Assembly (NCBI GenBank): GCA_024233835.1
Contig: JACKPC010000004.1
Span: 432,001-496,000, forward strand
Direction of reading: 5' to 3'
Length of the DNA stretch: 64,000 bases
Origin: Leptospiraceae bacterium
Lineage (GTDB): Bacteria > Spirochaetota > Leptospiria > Leptospirales > Leptospiraceae
Position 1 is the first letter of the stretch. Each line of letters opens with the position of its first letter. Made by a program: the position numbers and the translations under genes. Shown here piece after piece: positions 18,552-27,030 of the stretch. Below the pieces are notes generated by a model that saw only the letters and a list, made by a program, of their open reading frames with translations, did no database searches and was not told the DNA's origin.

Positions 18552-19823
18552 ATGAAAAAAAAGCTCTCCATTCAAAATCAGATACTACTCGCAATGCTCA
18601 TCGGCCCGGCTTTAGGCCTCGTTTTAAGCTATCTCGGATACTCCTCCCTCTCTAATAACTGGATAAAGCCTTTCGGAGACATTTTCATAAACCTTCTAAA
18701 ACTCATCGCCATTCCCCTCGTTCTGGTTTCTGTTACCAATGCCATCGCCAGCTTTCGGGATGACCCCCAGAATCTTACCCGCAAAGGTTTAAAAACCCTC
18801 GGCATCTACATGTTCACAACCATTTCAGCCGTGAGTATAGGTCTATTAATTGCCAACGTAACCAAACCGGGCAGTAAGGTTTCACCGGAAATTAAAATTC
18901 TGCTTCGAGAGAAGTTTGAGAAAAAATACGAAGAAAAGGCCAAAACAGCCGAGGAAGTAAAAAAACAGAGTCCCATTCAACCAATTGTAGACATGTTTCC
19001 CTCCAATATCTTCAGTTCTCTAGCAGATACCAAGAACATGCTACAGGTAATCACCTTCGCCATTCTCTTAGGACTCGCCATCATGTTTACCGATCCCAAA
19101 TACGCAGACCCGGTAAAAGATTTGTTTCACGGTTTAAACGAAGTTTTAATCACTATGGTAGACCTCATAATGAAACTCGCTCCTTACGGAGTATTCGCCC
19201 TGCTCTGCTCTCTTGTCACAGAAATAGGTGGAGACAACCCGATTATGGCCATCAAAATTCTCGCTGCCCTCGGATACTATTCTCTCATAGTAGTTCTGGG
19301 GCTTGGCATTATGATATTTTTATTCTATCCTCTCATGATAAAAATTGTAGCGGGCTATGATCCAAAGAAATTCTTCAAAGGCATGATACCTGCCATGACC
19401 ACAGCTTTTTACACCAGTTCCAGTGCTGCCACACTATCAGTCACCATGAAGTGTGTAAAAGAAAACCTCGGAATATCCAAGAAAACTGCCGACACAGTCC
19501 TTCCCCTCGGTGCCACCATCAATATGGACGGAACCAGTCTCTACCAGGCAGTTGCCGCCCTATTTATTGCCCAGGCCTATAACCTCGATTTGAGTATTAC
19601 CCAGCAACTGGGAATCCTCGCCACTGCAACCCTCGCATCTATAGGTGCCGCTGCCGTTCCCGGCGCCGGAATCGTAATGCTGGTAATAGTGTTGGAACAG
19701 GCACAGGTTCCTACAGAAGGAATTGCCCTCATTTTTGCTGTAGATAGGATCCTCGACATGTGCCGAACCATGGTAAATGTAACGGGGGATGCCAGCGTCT
19801 GCATTCTTGTTGATAAAAAATAA
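18552..19823 (+). CDS. Dicarboxylate/amino acid:cation symporter (DAACS/SDF family)
   Basis: 423 residues from the ATG at 18552 (an in-frame GTG lies two codons upstream; AGG at 18544 fits the ATG better). Eight-helix glutamate-transporter fold. HP1 carries YTSSSAATLSVT, TM7 GATINMDGTS, HP2 VPGAGIVMLVIVL, and TM8 DRILDMCRTMVNVTGD, keeping the Asp and Arg that bind the substrate amino and side-chain carboxylate groups in archaeal GltPh. A charged loop of about 40 residues (KFEKKYEEKAKTAEEVKK) follows TM3. Predicted Na+- or H+-driven uptake of glutamate, aspartate or C4-dicarboxylates. Monocistronic. Confidence 0.92.
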   Translation: MKKKLSIQNQILLAMLIGPALGLVLSYLGYSSLSNNWIKPFGDIFINLLKLIAIPLVLVSVTNAIASFRDDPQNLTRKGLKTLGIYMFTTISAVSIGLLIANVTKPGSKVSPEIKILLREKFEKKYEEKAKTAEEVKKQSPIQPIVDMFPSNIFSSLADTKNMLQVITFAILLGLAIMFTDPKYADPVKDLFHGLNEVLITMVDLIMKLAPYGVFALLCSLVTEIGGDNPIMAIKILAALGYYSLIVVLGLGIMIFLFYPLMIKIVAGYDPKKFFKGMIPAMTTAFYTSSSAATLSVTMKCVKENLGISKKTADTVLPLGATINMDGTSLYQAVAALFIAQAYNLDLSITQQLGILATATLASIGAAAVPGAGIVMLVIVLEQAQVPTEGIALIFAVDRILDMCRTMVNVTGDASVCILVDKK

Positions 19824-20050
19824 TTCCAACCTATCCCCCATACCTTAGCAAAGATACCTTAAAAATAAAACTTCCCCCTTTCCTGCGCAATTAACCTAAC
19901 CCCCGCCTTCCCCATTTCGACAGGCTCAATGACCGGGGAAGGAGCCGCTTCGCGAAGATGCTCTATTTTTTCCTCAGTAGTCGAAGTACGTTCACAGAGC
20001 CCGCCGGCTGAGCGATGACGTAAGTCTGAGCCGAAGCCAAGGTAGGGGTA
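19824..20050. repeat. Palindromic intergenic repeat cluster upstream of ompL1
   Basis: GC-richer than its surroundings. It contains an 8-bp hairpin (CCTTCCCC 19906-19913 with GGGGAAGG 19935-19942) around the widespread-type motif TTCGACAGGCTCAATGACCG, then a module ending GAGCCGAAGCCAAG (20030-20043) that recurs through the 23-31 kb island. The stretch 19848-19895 reappears inverted near 24224-24270. No gene is seen here. Confidence 0.75.
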
Positions 20051-20123
20051 AAAGGTTTTTTTTTACAAAACCGTAAAAAAAATAAAAGTTAGTATTGACA
20101 TAATTTTAAATAGAGTCCTTTTA

Positions 20124-20152
20124 TTGACAAAGTGCTCTCTAGTTTGTGTATT
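20124..20152 (+). promoter_or_regulatory. Probable sigma70 promoter of ompL1
   Basis: TTGACA (20124-20129) and TGTATT (20147-20152) with 17-base spacing, 60 bases before the ompL1 ATG. A second TTGACA lies at 20095. A strong consensus -35 fits an abundant outer-membrane protein. Confidence 0.5.
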
Positions 20153-20212
20153 TCCAGATCCATACATTAGAGAATAACAATATTCTATTCTTACTAAAAA
20201 AAGGGGATTTTC

Positions 20213-21100
20213 ATGATTAGAAAGATCAGTGTATTTCTTTCTCTATCCATTATTGGACTTGTCCTTGGCACTTCCCTGTCTGCCAAGCCAAGGGTTATAA
20301 TTGGTGCAGGTTTGCAGTTCGACCCGAACTCTCTGGGTGGAACTTTCGTAAAAGATGGTCTTGATTCCGGTGTTACTAAAAAAGACGATTATGGTAACTA
20401 TGCAGGTGTTCAAAAAATCTTTATTGCAGAAAACAAGTTACAGACCCTCGAAAACCTAACCGGAGGAATGTTCAACTATAAAACAAACGGACCGATGACA
20501 GCTGGAAGCTTAACACTCGGTTTTGAAAATGATTTATACGATGAAGGTAAAAATGGCGGTTTCTTTTACAGGGTAGGACTGAACTTATCGACCGTAGTAA
20601 GTGGCGGACACAAGACAGCTACTTTCATGGGATATAAGTGGTATGACGCTCGCTGGTTCTACAAATCTATGGTGATTCCGGCCTTCTTAGGTATTAAATT
20701 AGATGCCGGTCCAGGAAGTTTCTACATGGCTCCCGGTGTTCATTGGTACAAAGCTGAATGGCAGGTAAAAGGAACTATCGACGGTTATGGCATTGAACAG
20801 GCTACCGGCGGTATGTCCAAAAAACTTCCTGTAGTAGGAGATGCAATGAATCCTTCTGCTTACAATGAAGACGCTAAATTTGATGGAAGTGGAATGGGCT
20901 TTAGCTGGTTAATCGGGGTTCAAACCAAGATTACTGACAGTGGTTATGCGTTCTTTGAACTGGAAACCCACTCTTCTTACACCATTGGAAATGCAGGAAC
21001 CAAGTCTGCCGGTGGTATGGCCGGACTTAGCCCAATGCCTGCTTATCCCGTAACTGTAGGTGGAACTGTTTACCGTTTCGGTTACAAACACGAGCTTTAA
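20213..21100 (+). CDS. ompL1: OmpL1-like outer-membrane porin
   Basis: 295 residues after a GGGGA ribosome site. The signal peptide ends SLSAK. From memory of leptospiral OmpL1, several segments match closely: the start MIRKIS, the region FVKDGLDS, AENKLQTLENLTGG, VIPAFLGIKL, GVQTKITDSGYAFFELET and the C-terminus PAYPVTVGGTVYRFGYKHEL, which is nearly identical to that of OmpL1. OmpL1 is a trimeric beta-barrel porin exposed on the leptospiral surface. The protein is about 25 residues shorter than the pathogen form, with differences in the predicted surface loops. It is followed 18 bases later by a lipoprotein gene, probably co-transcribed. Confidence 0.88.
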   Translation: MIRKISVFLSLSIIGLVLGTSLSAKPRVIIGAGLQFDPNSLGGTFVKDGLDSGVTKKDDYGNYAGVQKIFIAENKLQTLENLTGGMFNYKTNGPMTAGSLTLGFENDLYDEGKNGGFFYRVGLNLSTVVSGGHKTATFMGYKWYDARWFYKSMVIPAFLGIKLDAGPGSFYMAPGVHWYKAEWQVKGTIDGYGIEQATGGMSKKLPVVGDAMNPSAYNEDAKFDGSGMGFSWLIGVQTKITDSGYAFFELETHSSYTIGNAGTKSAGGMAGLSPMPAYPVTVGGTVYRFGYKHEL

Positions 21101-21118
21101 TCTGGAGGAATCTAATTT

Positions 21119-23197
21119 ATGAAAAGAATAAAACAATTATTATTAATTTCGATCCTGGGAATTTCCTTAAGCCTCGGGACTGTAGGTTGTAAAAAAGAAC
21201 AGTGGGGAGGCGACGCCATGACCGGTGCCCTCATGGCATCTATGGTAAAAGGTCTCGCTACCGGAAACTGCTTAATCAGCATTAACGCCGCCGGCCTCTG
21301 GAATGGAACAGTTGTTCAAAAGGCTATTGCTTCCGGTGCTTCCGGTACTACAGATAGTGCTAATACATTTGATAAAGTTGACTATCAGAATGCCACCGGC
21401 AAAACCCTGACTGACACAGAATGGGGACTTGTTTCCTACAATGAGAAATACGATGCTTTCATGAATCCGGTAGATGCTTCAAAATTCACTGTGGAAACTA
21501 GAAATAAAATTTTAAAATACGGTCATGGTGCTACTTTGGCTGGTGTTTATCTAAGTGGACCTGCAACGGTTTGTAAAGCAGATGCTACTACAGCAGGAGC
21601 CACCTTAAAAGCCGCTGCTGATGCGGTTCTGGCAAAATTAACAGATGCTGAAAAAACAGATTTAGATGATTTCTTTAAAACAACAACAACATTTGCATCT
21701 ACCGGTACAGCAGGCGTGGGAGCAGCTTTATCCGCTGTAGTAGCAGGTGCTTGCTCTGCCACTCTCTCCAGTCTTCTAAGTGGTGGTCTTACAGCTCTGC
21801 ATATAAATTACACACAATATTTATCCTCCAGTGCCGCTGCTGTAAGGTTTTCAAAAGGTTCCGGGATTGCAGCCTGTGCACAAATTCCTAAAGCCAGTTG
21901 TAGCTTTGGAGGTTTAACTACAGCCAATCGATTAGCAGATGTAAAAAATGCTATCGCGGTTACCCAAACCTTAAAAGCAAATAAGGACTGTCCGGCTTAT
22001 AATGGAAACCTTTACAAAGGAGTTCTCTCTAACCTGATTAAAGGTCTACCTACCGATGCTACAACTGAGAATGCGGAATTAGCAAAATCCGGTTTAGGAC
22101 TTGCTATGAACGGTGCCGGAAATACAGGAGAACTCGCAGGATTTTCAAAATCAACCGATCTGTATAGTATGTCTGGTACTCTACAAACAGTAACAACGAC
22201 AACAAATAGTGTATTGGCATCATCAGCCTATCCAAAATTTGGCTCTCTTGTAAGTATGGGCTTTGGTTCTCTTCATCCGATGAAAGAAGGAAATACAGCT
22301 TACAATACAGATTCCGCCAGTACAAGCGCACTTCTGGCAACCGGTGGTTCTAATATCGCGGTAACTTCTGTAGACTCCTGTGTAGCTCTCGGATTATCAG
22401 AAGGACCCTATCCAAACGCAAAACAGGGAAGTAGAAAGCCCCTTGCAGAACCCAGAGAAATTGCTTACCAATTTAGCACAAACGGTCAAGCTTCTACTGC
22501 TTATGCAAAAATCGCTTCTAGTTCAGCAGTATTTCTTACAACTGTAACCACTTCCACTGCAGGAACTGATGTAACTTCATCGGAAGTACTCATTAATGGA
22601 ATGTCGGTTAAAGTAAACTTTACAACTCCCGCAGCAGATGGAAGCATGAATTCTAAATCAATTGTTGTTGATGGACAAACAGCAGTAGCAGGAAAGATAA
22701 CTTTAAATACTTCATCGGGAGAAAAACTAACTTTCACCGTTGATCCTATTACTTATTCAACAGCTACTACAAGCTATCAGGTTGTCGTTAGAGTATCAGC
22801 AGATACTTCAACCACATTTCTTGCAGCAGATGGAACAGCTTTTCCTGGAAAAATAACTGGTGGATACCCAATGATACCCAGTGGTAGTGATATGATTGCC
22901 TGTAACAGCTCATTCAGAGAAAAAAGTCCGGTTTCAGCAGCTTTAGCCAACGCACAGTACAACGGAGACCAAAAGCTTCCTGTTGACATCTCAAGCACAG
23001 GTGCAGATAGCGGCAAATCCAGCCTTCTTTCCCTCTGTGTATACGGAAACGATACTACAGCTAACACCACCCTTGGAACTGTATTATCTACAGCTCTGGG
23101 AGGCTATGTTAGCACCGGTACATCTCCCGATCCAGTTCAAGCTTGTTCAGAACTGGCAAAAGCAGCGGCTTCCAGTTTTGCTGAGGTAACCAAGTAA
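21119..23197 (+). CDS. Hypothetical lipoprotein co-transcribed with ompL1
   Basis: 692 residues; GGAGG ribosome site; signal peptide with lipobox GTVGC. Very rich in Ala, Ser, Thr and Gly. The N-terminal part has MTGALMASMVKGLATGNC and scattered Cys (about ten in total), which could form disulfides in the periplasm or at the surface. No family recognised. Position 18 bases after ompL1 and a terminator after it suggest a two-gene envelope operon. Confidence 0.75.
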   Translation: MKRIKQLLLISILGISLSLGTVGCKKEQWGGDAMTGALMASMVKGLATGNCLISINAAGLWNGTVVQKAIASGASGTTDSANTFDKVDYQNATGKTLTDTEWGLVSYNEKYDAFMNPVDASKFTVETRNKILKYGHGATLAGVYLSGPATVCKADATTAGATLKAAADAVLAKLTDAEKTDLDDFFKTTTTFASTGTAGVGAALSAVVAGACSATLSSLLSGGLTALHINYTQYLSSSAAAVRFSKGSGIAACAQIPKASCSFGGLTTANRLADVKNAIAVTQTLKANKDCPAYNGNLYKGVLSNLIKGLPTDATTENAELAKSGLGLAMNGAGNTGELAGFSKSTDLYSMSGTLQTVTTTTNSVLASSAYPKFGSLVSMGFGSLHPMKEGNTAYNTDSASTSALLATGGSNIAVTSVDSCVALGLSEGPYPNAKQGSRKPLAEPREIAYQFSTNGQASTAYAKIASSSAVFLTTVTTSTAGTDVTSSEVLINGMSVKVNFTTPAADGSMNSKSIVVDGQTAVAGKITLNTSSGEKLTFTVDPITYSTATTSYQVVVRVSADTSTTFLAADGTAFPGKITGGYPMIPSGSDMIACNSSFREKSPVSAALANAQYNGDQKLPVDISSTGADSGKSSLLSLCVYGNDTTANTTLGTVLSTALGGYVSTGTSPDPVQACSELAKAAASSFAEVTK

Positions 23198-23225
23198 AAA
23201 AAAACAGTATCTAGAATTTTTTCCT

Positions 23226-23330
23226 TTACCACTGCCGGGTGCAGTGGTAAGGTAGAAAACAATTTACGTTCTCATTTCTGAGATTCTCCTATTATCTCCA
23301 CAGCCGGGCTTCTCCTCCCGGTTTTTTTTT
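23226..23330 (+). terminator. Stem-loop and rho-independent terminator after the ompL1 operon
   Basis: A perfect 10-bp stem, TTACCACTGC (23226-23235) with GCAGTGGTAA (23241-23250), is followed by a second hairpin CCGGG (23304-23308) / CCCGG (23317-23321) and nine Ts (23322-23330). The second is the classical terminator; the first may be a processing or stability hairpin. Confidence 0.78.
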
Positions 23331-23446
23331 GTCCTTCGGCTACGCTCACCCTTCGGCTCACTGCGTTCGCTCAGGGGTCGCTGCTATCACATACGCCGGC
23401 TGAGAGAGTGTAACGAGCCGAAGCCAAGCACCGGCTGGATGAAGCC
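23331..23446. repeat. Palindromic repeat cluster, left edge of the accessory island
   Basis: Modules of the CCTTCGGCT ... GCTCAGGGGTCGCT ... GAGCCGAAGCCAAGCACCGG type, directly after the ompL1 terminator. The CTTCGGCT and AGCCGAAG ends are mutually complementary, so the cluster can fold as a long hairpin. Confidence 0.75.
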
Positions 23447-23492
23447 TAATAAAAAACTTGCATTTTTTTGATTTTATCCGGAATATTGATAT

Positions 23493-23810
23493 ATGATTTC
23501 CTGGGAAAGTATATTAAACCTATCAAAGCAGATTGAAGAACTGTTCTTTCCTGAAAAAATTATTTTATTTGGTTCCTATGCCTATGGAGTTCCAACAGAA
23601 CATTCAGATGTTGATATTCTTGTAATCTTACCTTTTAAAGGCAAAAACTTTCGAAAGTCTTTAGAGATTTATCAAAAAGTAGATGTCGATTTCTCTGTAG
23701 ATATAATTGCTCGAAACCCGGAAGACACAGCAATGAGATATAAATATGGTGATCCCTTGATTCATCAGGCACTTGATAATGGTAAGGTTCTATATGAACG
23801 TCATAGTTAA
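23493..23810 (+). CDS. MNT-type minimal nucleotidyltransferase (antitoxin-like)
   Basis: 105 residues. ILFGSYAYGVPTEHSDVDILVI is the nucleotidyltransferase GSxxxG...DxD signature, with both metal-binding Asp residues present. In MntA/HepT-type modules such proteins (antitoxins) AMPylate and neutralise a HEPN RNase encoded next to them, and a HEPN-like frame does overlap the 3' end here. That partner looks truncated, so this may now be an orphan antitoxin. Confidence 0.82.
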   Translation: MISWESILNLSKQIEELFFPEKIILFGSYAYGVPTEHSDVDILVILPFKGKNFRKSLEIYQKVDVDFSVDIIARNPEDTAMRYKYGDPLIHQALDNGKVLYERHS

Positions 23811-24042
23811 GGTCGAGCATACTCATAATTTAGTAAGCTTGCAAAACACTTTATTATCCTTAAATCCTGCTTTTATTTTTGAGATAAATCATTTAAAATT
23901 TCTTTCAAGAGCAGCAGTAGACTTTAGATATCCGGGAGAAAATGCAGATCAAGAAGAAGCCGATGAAGCTTTAATGTATTGCATGAGTCTAAGAGAGAAA
24001 TTAAAAGCTTCATTAGGAAATGAATACTTTATATTCAAATAA
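23794..24042 (+). pseudogene. HEPN-domain protein remnant, N-terminal half missing
   Basis: 82 residues from an ATG inside the 3' end of the nucleotidyltransferase gene (17-base overlap). The tail AAVDFRYPGENADQEEADEALMYCMSLREKL is typical of the last two helices of HEPN (PF05168) proteins, and EHTHNLVSL matches their mid-protein H-x-H/LxxL segment. The usual first helices (about 40-50 residues before the HTHNL segment) are absent, consistent with a deletion that fused the remnant to the end of the antitoxin gene. A short functional form cannot be excluded. Confidence 0.6.
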
Positions 24043-24061
24043 ATACTTGCTAATGAACTCA

Positions 24062-24313
24062 TCCGCTTGCTGTCCTTCGGCTGGGGTCAGGGGTCGCTAT
24101 GCGATAGCTCGTACCGAAGCACGCCATCTCTTTACCTATAAGTTTTTTACCTATCCCCCTCAATCCCCCTTTCCTAATTCGCTTTGCTTCGGACTCAGGC
24201 TAAGGTCTCGCTCAGCAAAAGTCGCAGGAAAGGGGGAAGTTTGATTTTTAAGGTATCCTTGCAATGTTTGATAACCAGGAAAAATAGAGCATCTTCGCGA
24301 AGCACTATTTCCC
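24062..24313. repeat. Palindromic repeat cluster between island genes
   Basis: Modules CTTCGGCTGGGGTCAGGGGT and relatives, plus an 11-bp inverted repeat CCCCCTTTCCT (24165-24175) / AGGAAAGGGGG (24226-24236). The segment after it is an inverted copy of the sequence near 19848-19895. No gene is seen. Confidence 0.7.
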
Positions 24314-24391
24314 CAGCCGGTGAAATAGATACTTACCCCAAAAAAAAACTTGCATTTTAGGCCTAAAACTTATATTTTGCTTAGCATACAC

Positions 24392-24718
24392 ATGAAGATA
24401 CCCCAGAATGCTCATGTCCCTAAAGACAAGTTAAATAAATACCTATTGGTTCCTAAAAAAGAAAATGACAAATCGAAATTTCTGTCACAGGCTGGTTTTT
24501 CCCTTCAAAATCCGGAAGAGCTTGAAAAAGCTTTAAGAAAACATATAGAGGAACATGATGCAATCCCGGATAAAGAAAATGAATATGGAGAATTTTATAC
24601 AGTTAAAGGGGATTTAGAAGGTTCGAATGGAACTTTTTTAAAAATAATTTCTATCTGGCTGAAAAGAAGAGTAGATCAAATCTTTAGCTTTATTACCTTA
24701 AAACCATGGAAACATTAA
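24392..24718 (+). CDS. DUF6883-like small protein
   Basis: 108 residues from ATG 24392 (MKIPQNAHVPKDKL); the upstream in-frame TTG is less likely. The pattern IPQNAHVPKDKLNKYLL, KSKFLSQAGFSLQNPEELEKAL and a C-terminal beta segment fits DUF6883, a small domain often encoded beside DUF4926 or in polymorphic-toxin contexts. Function unknown. It overlaps the DUF4926 frame by 13 bases, so the two are translationally coupled. A broken copy occurs at 28009. Confidence 0.65.
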   Translation: MKIPQNAHVPKDKLNKYLLVPKKENDKSKFLSQAGFSLQNPEELEKALRKHIEEHDAIPDKENEYGEFYTVKGDLEGSNGTFLKIISIWLKRRVDQIFSFITLKPWKH

Positions 24719-24960
24719 TACACTCATTTGAACTCTATACAAAAGTATCTCTCAATCAGGACTTTCCGGAGTATAACTTGAAAGCTGGAGATGTTGCCAC
24801 TTTAATCGACTTTGTCCCCCACCCTGAAAACAAAGAAGAAGGAGTTGTTCTTGAAATATTTAATACTCTCGGAGAATCACTTAACGTAGTTTCTATCCCT
24901 ATATCCTCTATCGACTCCCTCAAAGAAGATGAAATTTTTTCTGTAAGAAAATATTCGTAG
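24706..24960 (+). CDS. DUF4926 protein, copy 1
   Basis: 84 residues. FELYTKVSLNQDFPEYNLKAGDVATLIDF is the DUF4926 pattern (a small SH3-like barrel). Such genes are typically paired with DUF6883 and behave like immunity or antitoxin partners by context, but no activity is established. The protein is identical to the one at 28120-28374. Confidence 0.75.
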   Translation: METLIHSFELYTKVSLNQDFPEYNLKAGDVATLIDFVPHPENKEEGVVLEIFNTLGESLNVVSIPISSIDSLKEDEIFSVRKYS

Positions 24961-25044
24961 GCCCTTCGGCTGGGGTCAGGGGTCGGTATGTTTTTTTTGC
25001 TTTACAATTTAATCCCGGAGCATCAACCTTAACACTTGCTTATT
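24961..25044 (+). promoter_or_regulatory. Short repeat module and leader before Uma2 copy 1
   Basis: 84 bases: a single CCTTCGGCTGGGGTCAGGGG module followed by GTATGTTTTTTTTGCTTTAC. The same T-rich leader precedes Uma2 copy 2 (28441) and, in variant form, the DUF29 gene (31151). It probably carries the promoter, but a -10 box is not convincing. Confidence 0.4.
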
Positions 25045-25710
25045 ATGGAGACAAAATATTATCACGAACTACTCAAAGTCGTAGAAGCACAGGATCTGGG
25101 TGCCATGCACTTTAAGATCATCGACGAACAAATTCTCTTCCAAGACGAAAAGGGGGATTTTGTCCTTACCTGCATTTCTCCGGATAAGGAATACAATGAA
25201 CACCATTTGGAACTTCTGCCGGAAATGGCACCGTATCAGCTTATCGAAGGAAGGATAATATACATGGGAGCACCAAGCTTTAGACACCAACAGATTTCAA
25301 GCAACTTGCATTATTTCATTAAAGATTTTCTTATGAAAAATCCTATTGGAGAGGTTTGCTATTCTCCCTGCGATGTCCGTCTGGATGAGAAAAATATAGT
25401 GCAGCCGGATTTACTCTTCATCTCCATTCGTAGATGCAATATTATTGAGAAAATGATTATGGGTGCTCCAGATTTTGTTATCGAAATACTTTCTCCGAGT
25501 AATACCAATTATGACAAGAAGCACAAGTTGGGTTTATATGGTCGTTTTCTTGTACAGGAATACTGGATTGTTCACCCGGAAGAAGAATGGATAGAAGTCT
25601 ATCATAACAAAGCAGGTTTTCTGTTCAAACAACAGACCGCCCGTGCGGGTGATACCATCAATAGTAAAGTAATAGAAGGCTTTTCTCTGGATTTAAGCCG
25701 GGTGTTTTAG
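25045..25710 (+). CDS. Uma2-family PD-(D/E)XK nuclease, copy 1
   Basis: 221 residues from ATG 25045. The Uma2 (DUF820) core is complete: DVRLDEKNIVQPDLLFIS with the active-site Asp, DFVIEILSPSN with the Glu, and the Lys/Tyr region YDKKHKLGLYGRF followed by EYWIVHP. The fold is a restriction-endonuclease-like nuclease; biological role unknown, although these genes multiply strongly in cyanobacteria and some spirochaetes. The ends are nearly identical to copy 2, while the middle (about residues 70-140) differs sharply. Confidence 0.85.
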   Translation: METKYYHELLKVVEAQDLGAMHFKIIDEQILFQDEKGDFVLTCISPDKEYNEHHLELLPEMAPYQLIEGRIIYMGAPSFRHQQISSNLHYFIKDFLMKNPIGEVCYSPCDVRLDEKNIVQPDLLFISIRRCNIIEKMIMGAPDFVIEILSPSNTNYDKKHKLGLYGRFLVQEYWIVHPEEEWIEVYHNKAGFLFKQQTARAGDTINSKVIEGFSLDLSRVF

Positions 25711-25756
25711 TCCTTCGGCTATGGTTGCTGCCCTTCGAACTCTATGTAAAATTTTG

Positions 25757-26791
25757 TCAACCAGTTTTAAAATTTTTTGGATGAATTGAGACAAAGTTTT
25801 TAATATAGGGTTTGTTTGATTTAATAAGAGCTATAATTATTTTTAATAATTTATTTCCTATGTTATTAAGAACCAGTTTTTTGTTTTTTCCTTCCGCCAC
25901 TTTCCTTAGAAAATATTTTTCCATGTTTTTATCATACTTTCTGGAAGCCATAGAAACTAAATATATTACTCGTCGCAAGTTACCCGGCCCGATTCCGCTG
26001 GAAGAAGTTTTTCGTCTTATTGATTTTCCACTTTCATATTGCAATGGTACAATACCCATATAAGAAGCAAGCTTCCTGTAATCCAAATGTTCTTTGAAAC
26101 CATTAGTAGTTACTAATAAATAATATGTAAAAATATTTCCCACTCCGGGAATAGTCTTGATATTGTCCATTGTCTGTTTCAGTTCCGGTTCTGATTCAAT
26201 TAGAGTTTTTATTTTATCTTCAATTTTACTTATCATATTCTTACAGTTTAAAATCATTTCTTCATATATCATCATCGCTTCATTGACCTGGTAATGTTTC
26301 TTTTTTAATGCTTTCAGTGCATTCGTATTACTTGTTTTTTGTTTGGTTATTTATTCCCTCTGTACAAGCAAAACACTGATTTCTTCAAGAATTTCACTAT
26401 TAGGAGTCCATTTAGTAAGTTCATCTAAAAATCTGAAAGCATATTCTGCTATCTTCCTACTATCTACCTCATCAGTTTTATGTTGTGATATTTCAAAAAC
26501 CCTTTTGACTTTTAAAGGATTTTCTACAGCAATAAAAAAACCTAAACCAGAAAAATAATAAGCTAATTGTTCCCCATATACACCTGTTGCTTCCATACAA
26601 ATAACTGAATTTTTATTTGTAATTTTAGGACTTGCTTTCTTGAAATCTTTGATTAGCAATAAATATCCATCAGGGTTATTGTTATAATTTCCCAATGATA
26701 TATACGTTTCCTCTTTCTTTGAATAATAAGAAACAGTAATAAATTCAGAAGAGATATCGATCCCAATAAAATACTTTACATTTTTCATCAT
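25757..26791 (-). pseudogene. IS110-family transposase with an in-frame stop
   Basis: The N-terminal RuvC-like part (26351-26791) has the DEDD pattern: FIGIDISS, CMEATGVYGEQ, HKTDEVDSRKIAEYA. The C-terminal Transposase_20 part (25757-26275) has TIPGVGNIF and SSSGIGPGNLRRVIY with the nucleophile-Ser region. Both halves are in the same frame; between them one TAA stop follows LVQRE, after which ITKQKTSNTNALKALKKKHY continues without a break. So this is a nonsense mutation (344 sense codons otherwise, a normal IS110 length), not a frameshift. Readthrough or reinitiation at MMIYEE is possible but unproven. A Shine-Dalgarno sequence AGAGGA precedes ATG 26791. Confidence 0.88.
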
Positions 26792-26821
26792 CTGTATCCT
26801 CTTAAAGTAACATGTATTTTA

Positions 26822-26980
26822 AGTGCCGAACCGGTGTGATTGAACTTTGCCCATAATTAATGAGTTCTAAACTCAAAAGCTCTATTTAGTTTTATCACAT
26901 ACAGAAATGGGGCCTTATTCGAAGGATGGATTTAATATCCTGGCTCGCTGATAGGCTTCTTCCATTTCTGGTTCGGTGCT
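26822..26980 (-). ncRNA. Candidate IS110 bridge RNA
   Basis: On the minus strand, directly 5' of the transposase, AGCACCGAACC (26980-26970) can pair with GGTTCGGCACT (26832-26822), allowing G-U pairs, closing a structure of about 159 nt. Inside it AGAAATGG (26969-26962) pairs perfectly with CCATTTCT (26912-26905), forming a hairpin whose apical part includes GGAT-ATTAA-ATCC. Size, strand and position match the bridge RNA of IS110-group elements (between the left end and the CDS). Loop-target matching was not tested. Confidence 0.5.
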
Positions 26981-27030
26981 ACTTTTTCAGAAAAAGAAAT
27001 CCTTAAAAAATAGCCACTTATTTACTAATG

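Larger units (their letters stand above)
24314..25728 (+). repeat. Segmental duplication, copy 1 (DUF6883 - DUF4926 - Uma2)
   Basis: This block matches 27931-29184. Left borders begin with the same CAGCCGGTGAAATAGATAC and a 9-A run; right borders end GGCTATGGTTGC. Copy 1 has an intact DUF6883 gene; copy 2 has a 203-bp deletion there, a 42-bp hairpin insertion before Uma2, and a divergent central Uma2 segment. Confidence 0.9.

Noticed and set aside
20909..21136. Minus-strand ORF over the ompL1 3' end
   Set aside because: Lies entirely opposite a well-supported gene and has no recognisable family or ribosome site.
26276..26360. Frameshift between the IS110 transposase halves
   Set aside because: Both halves are in the same frame; only one TAA stop separates them and coding continues through the gap.
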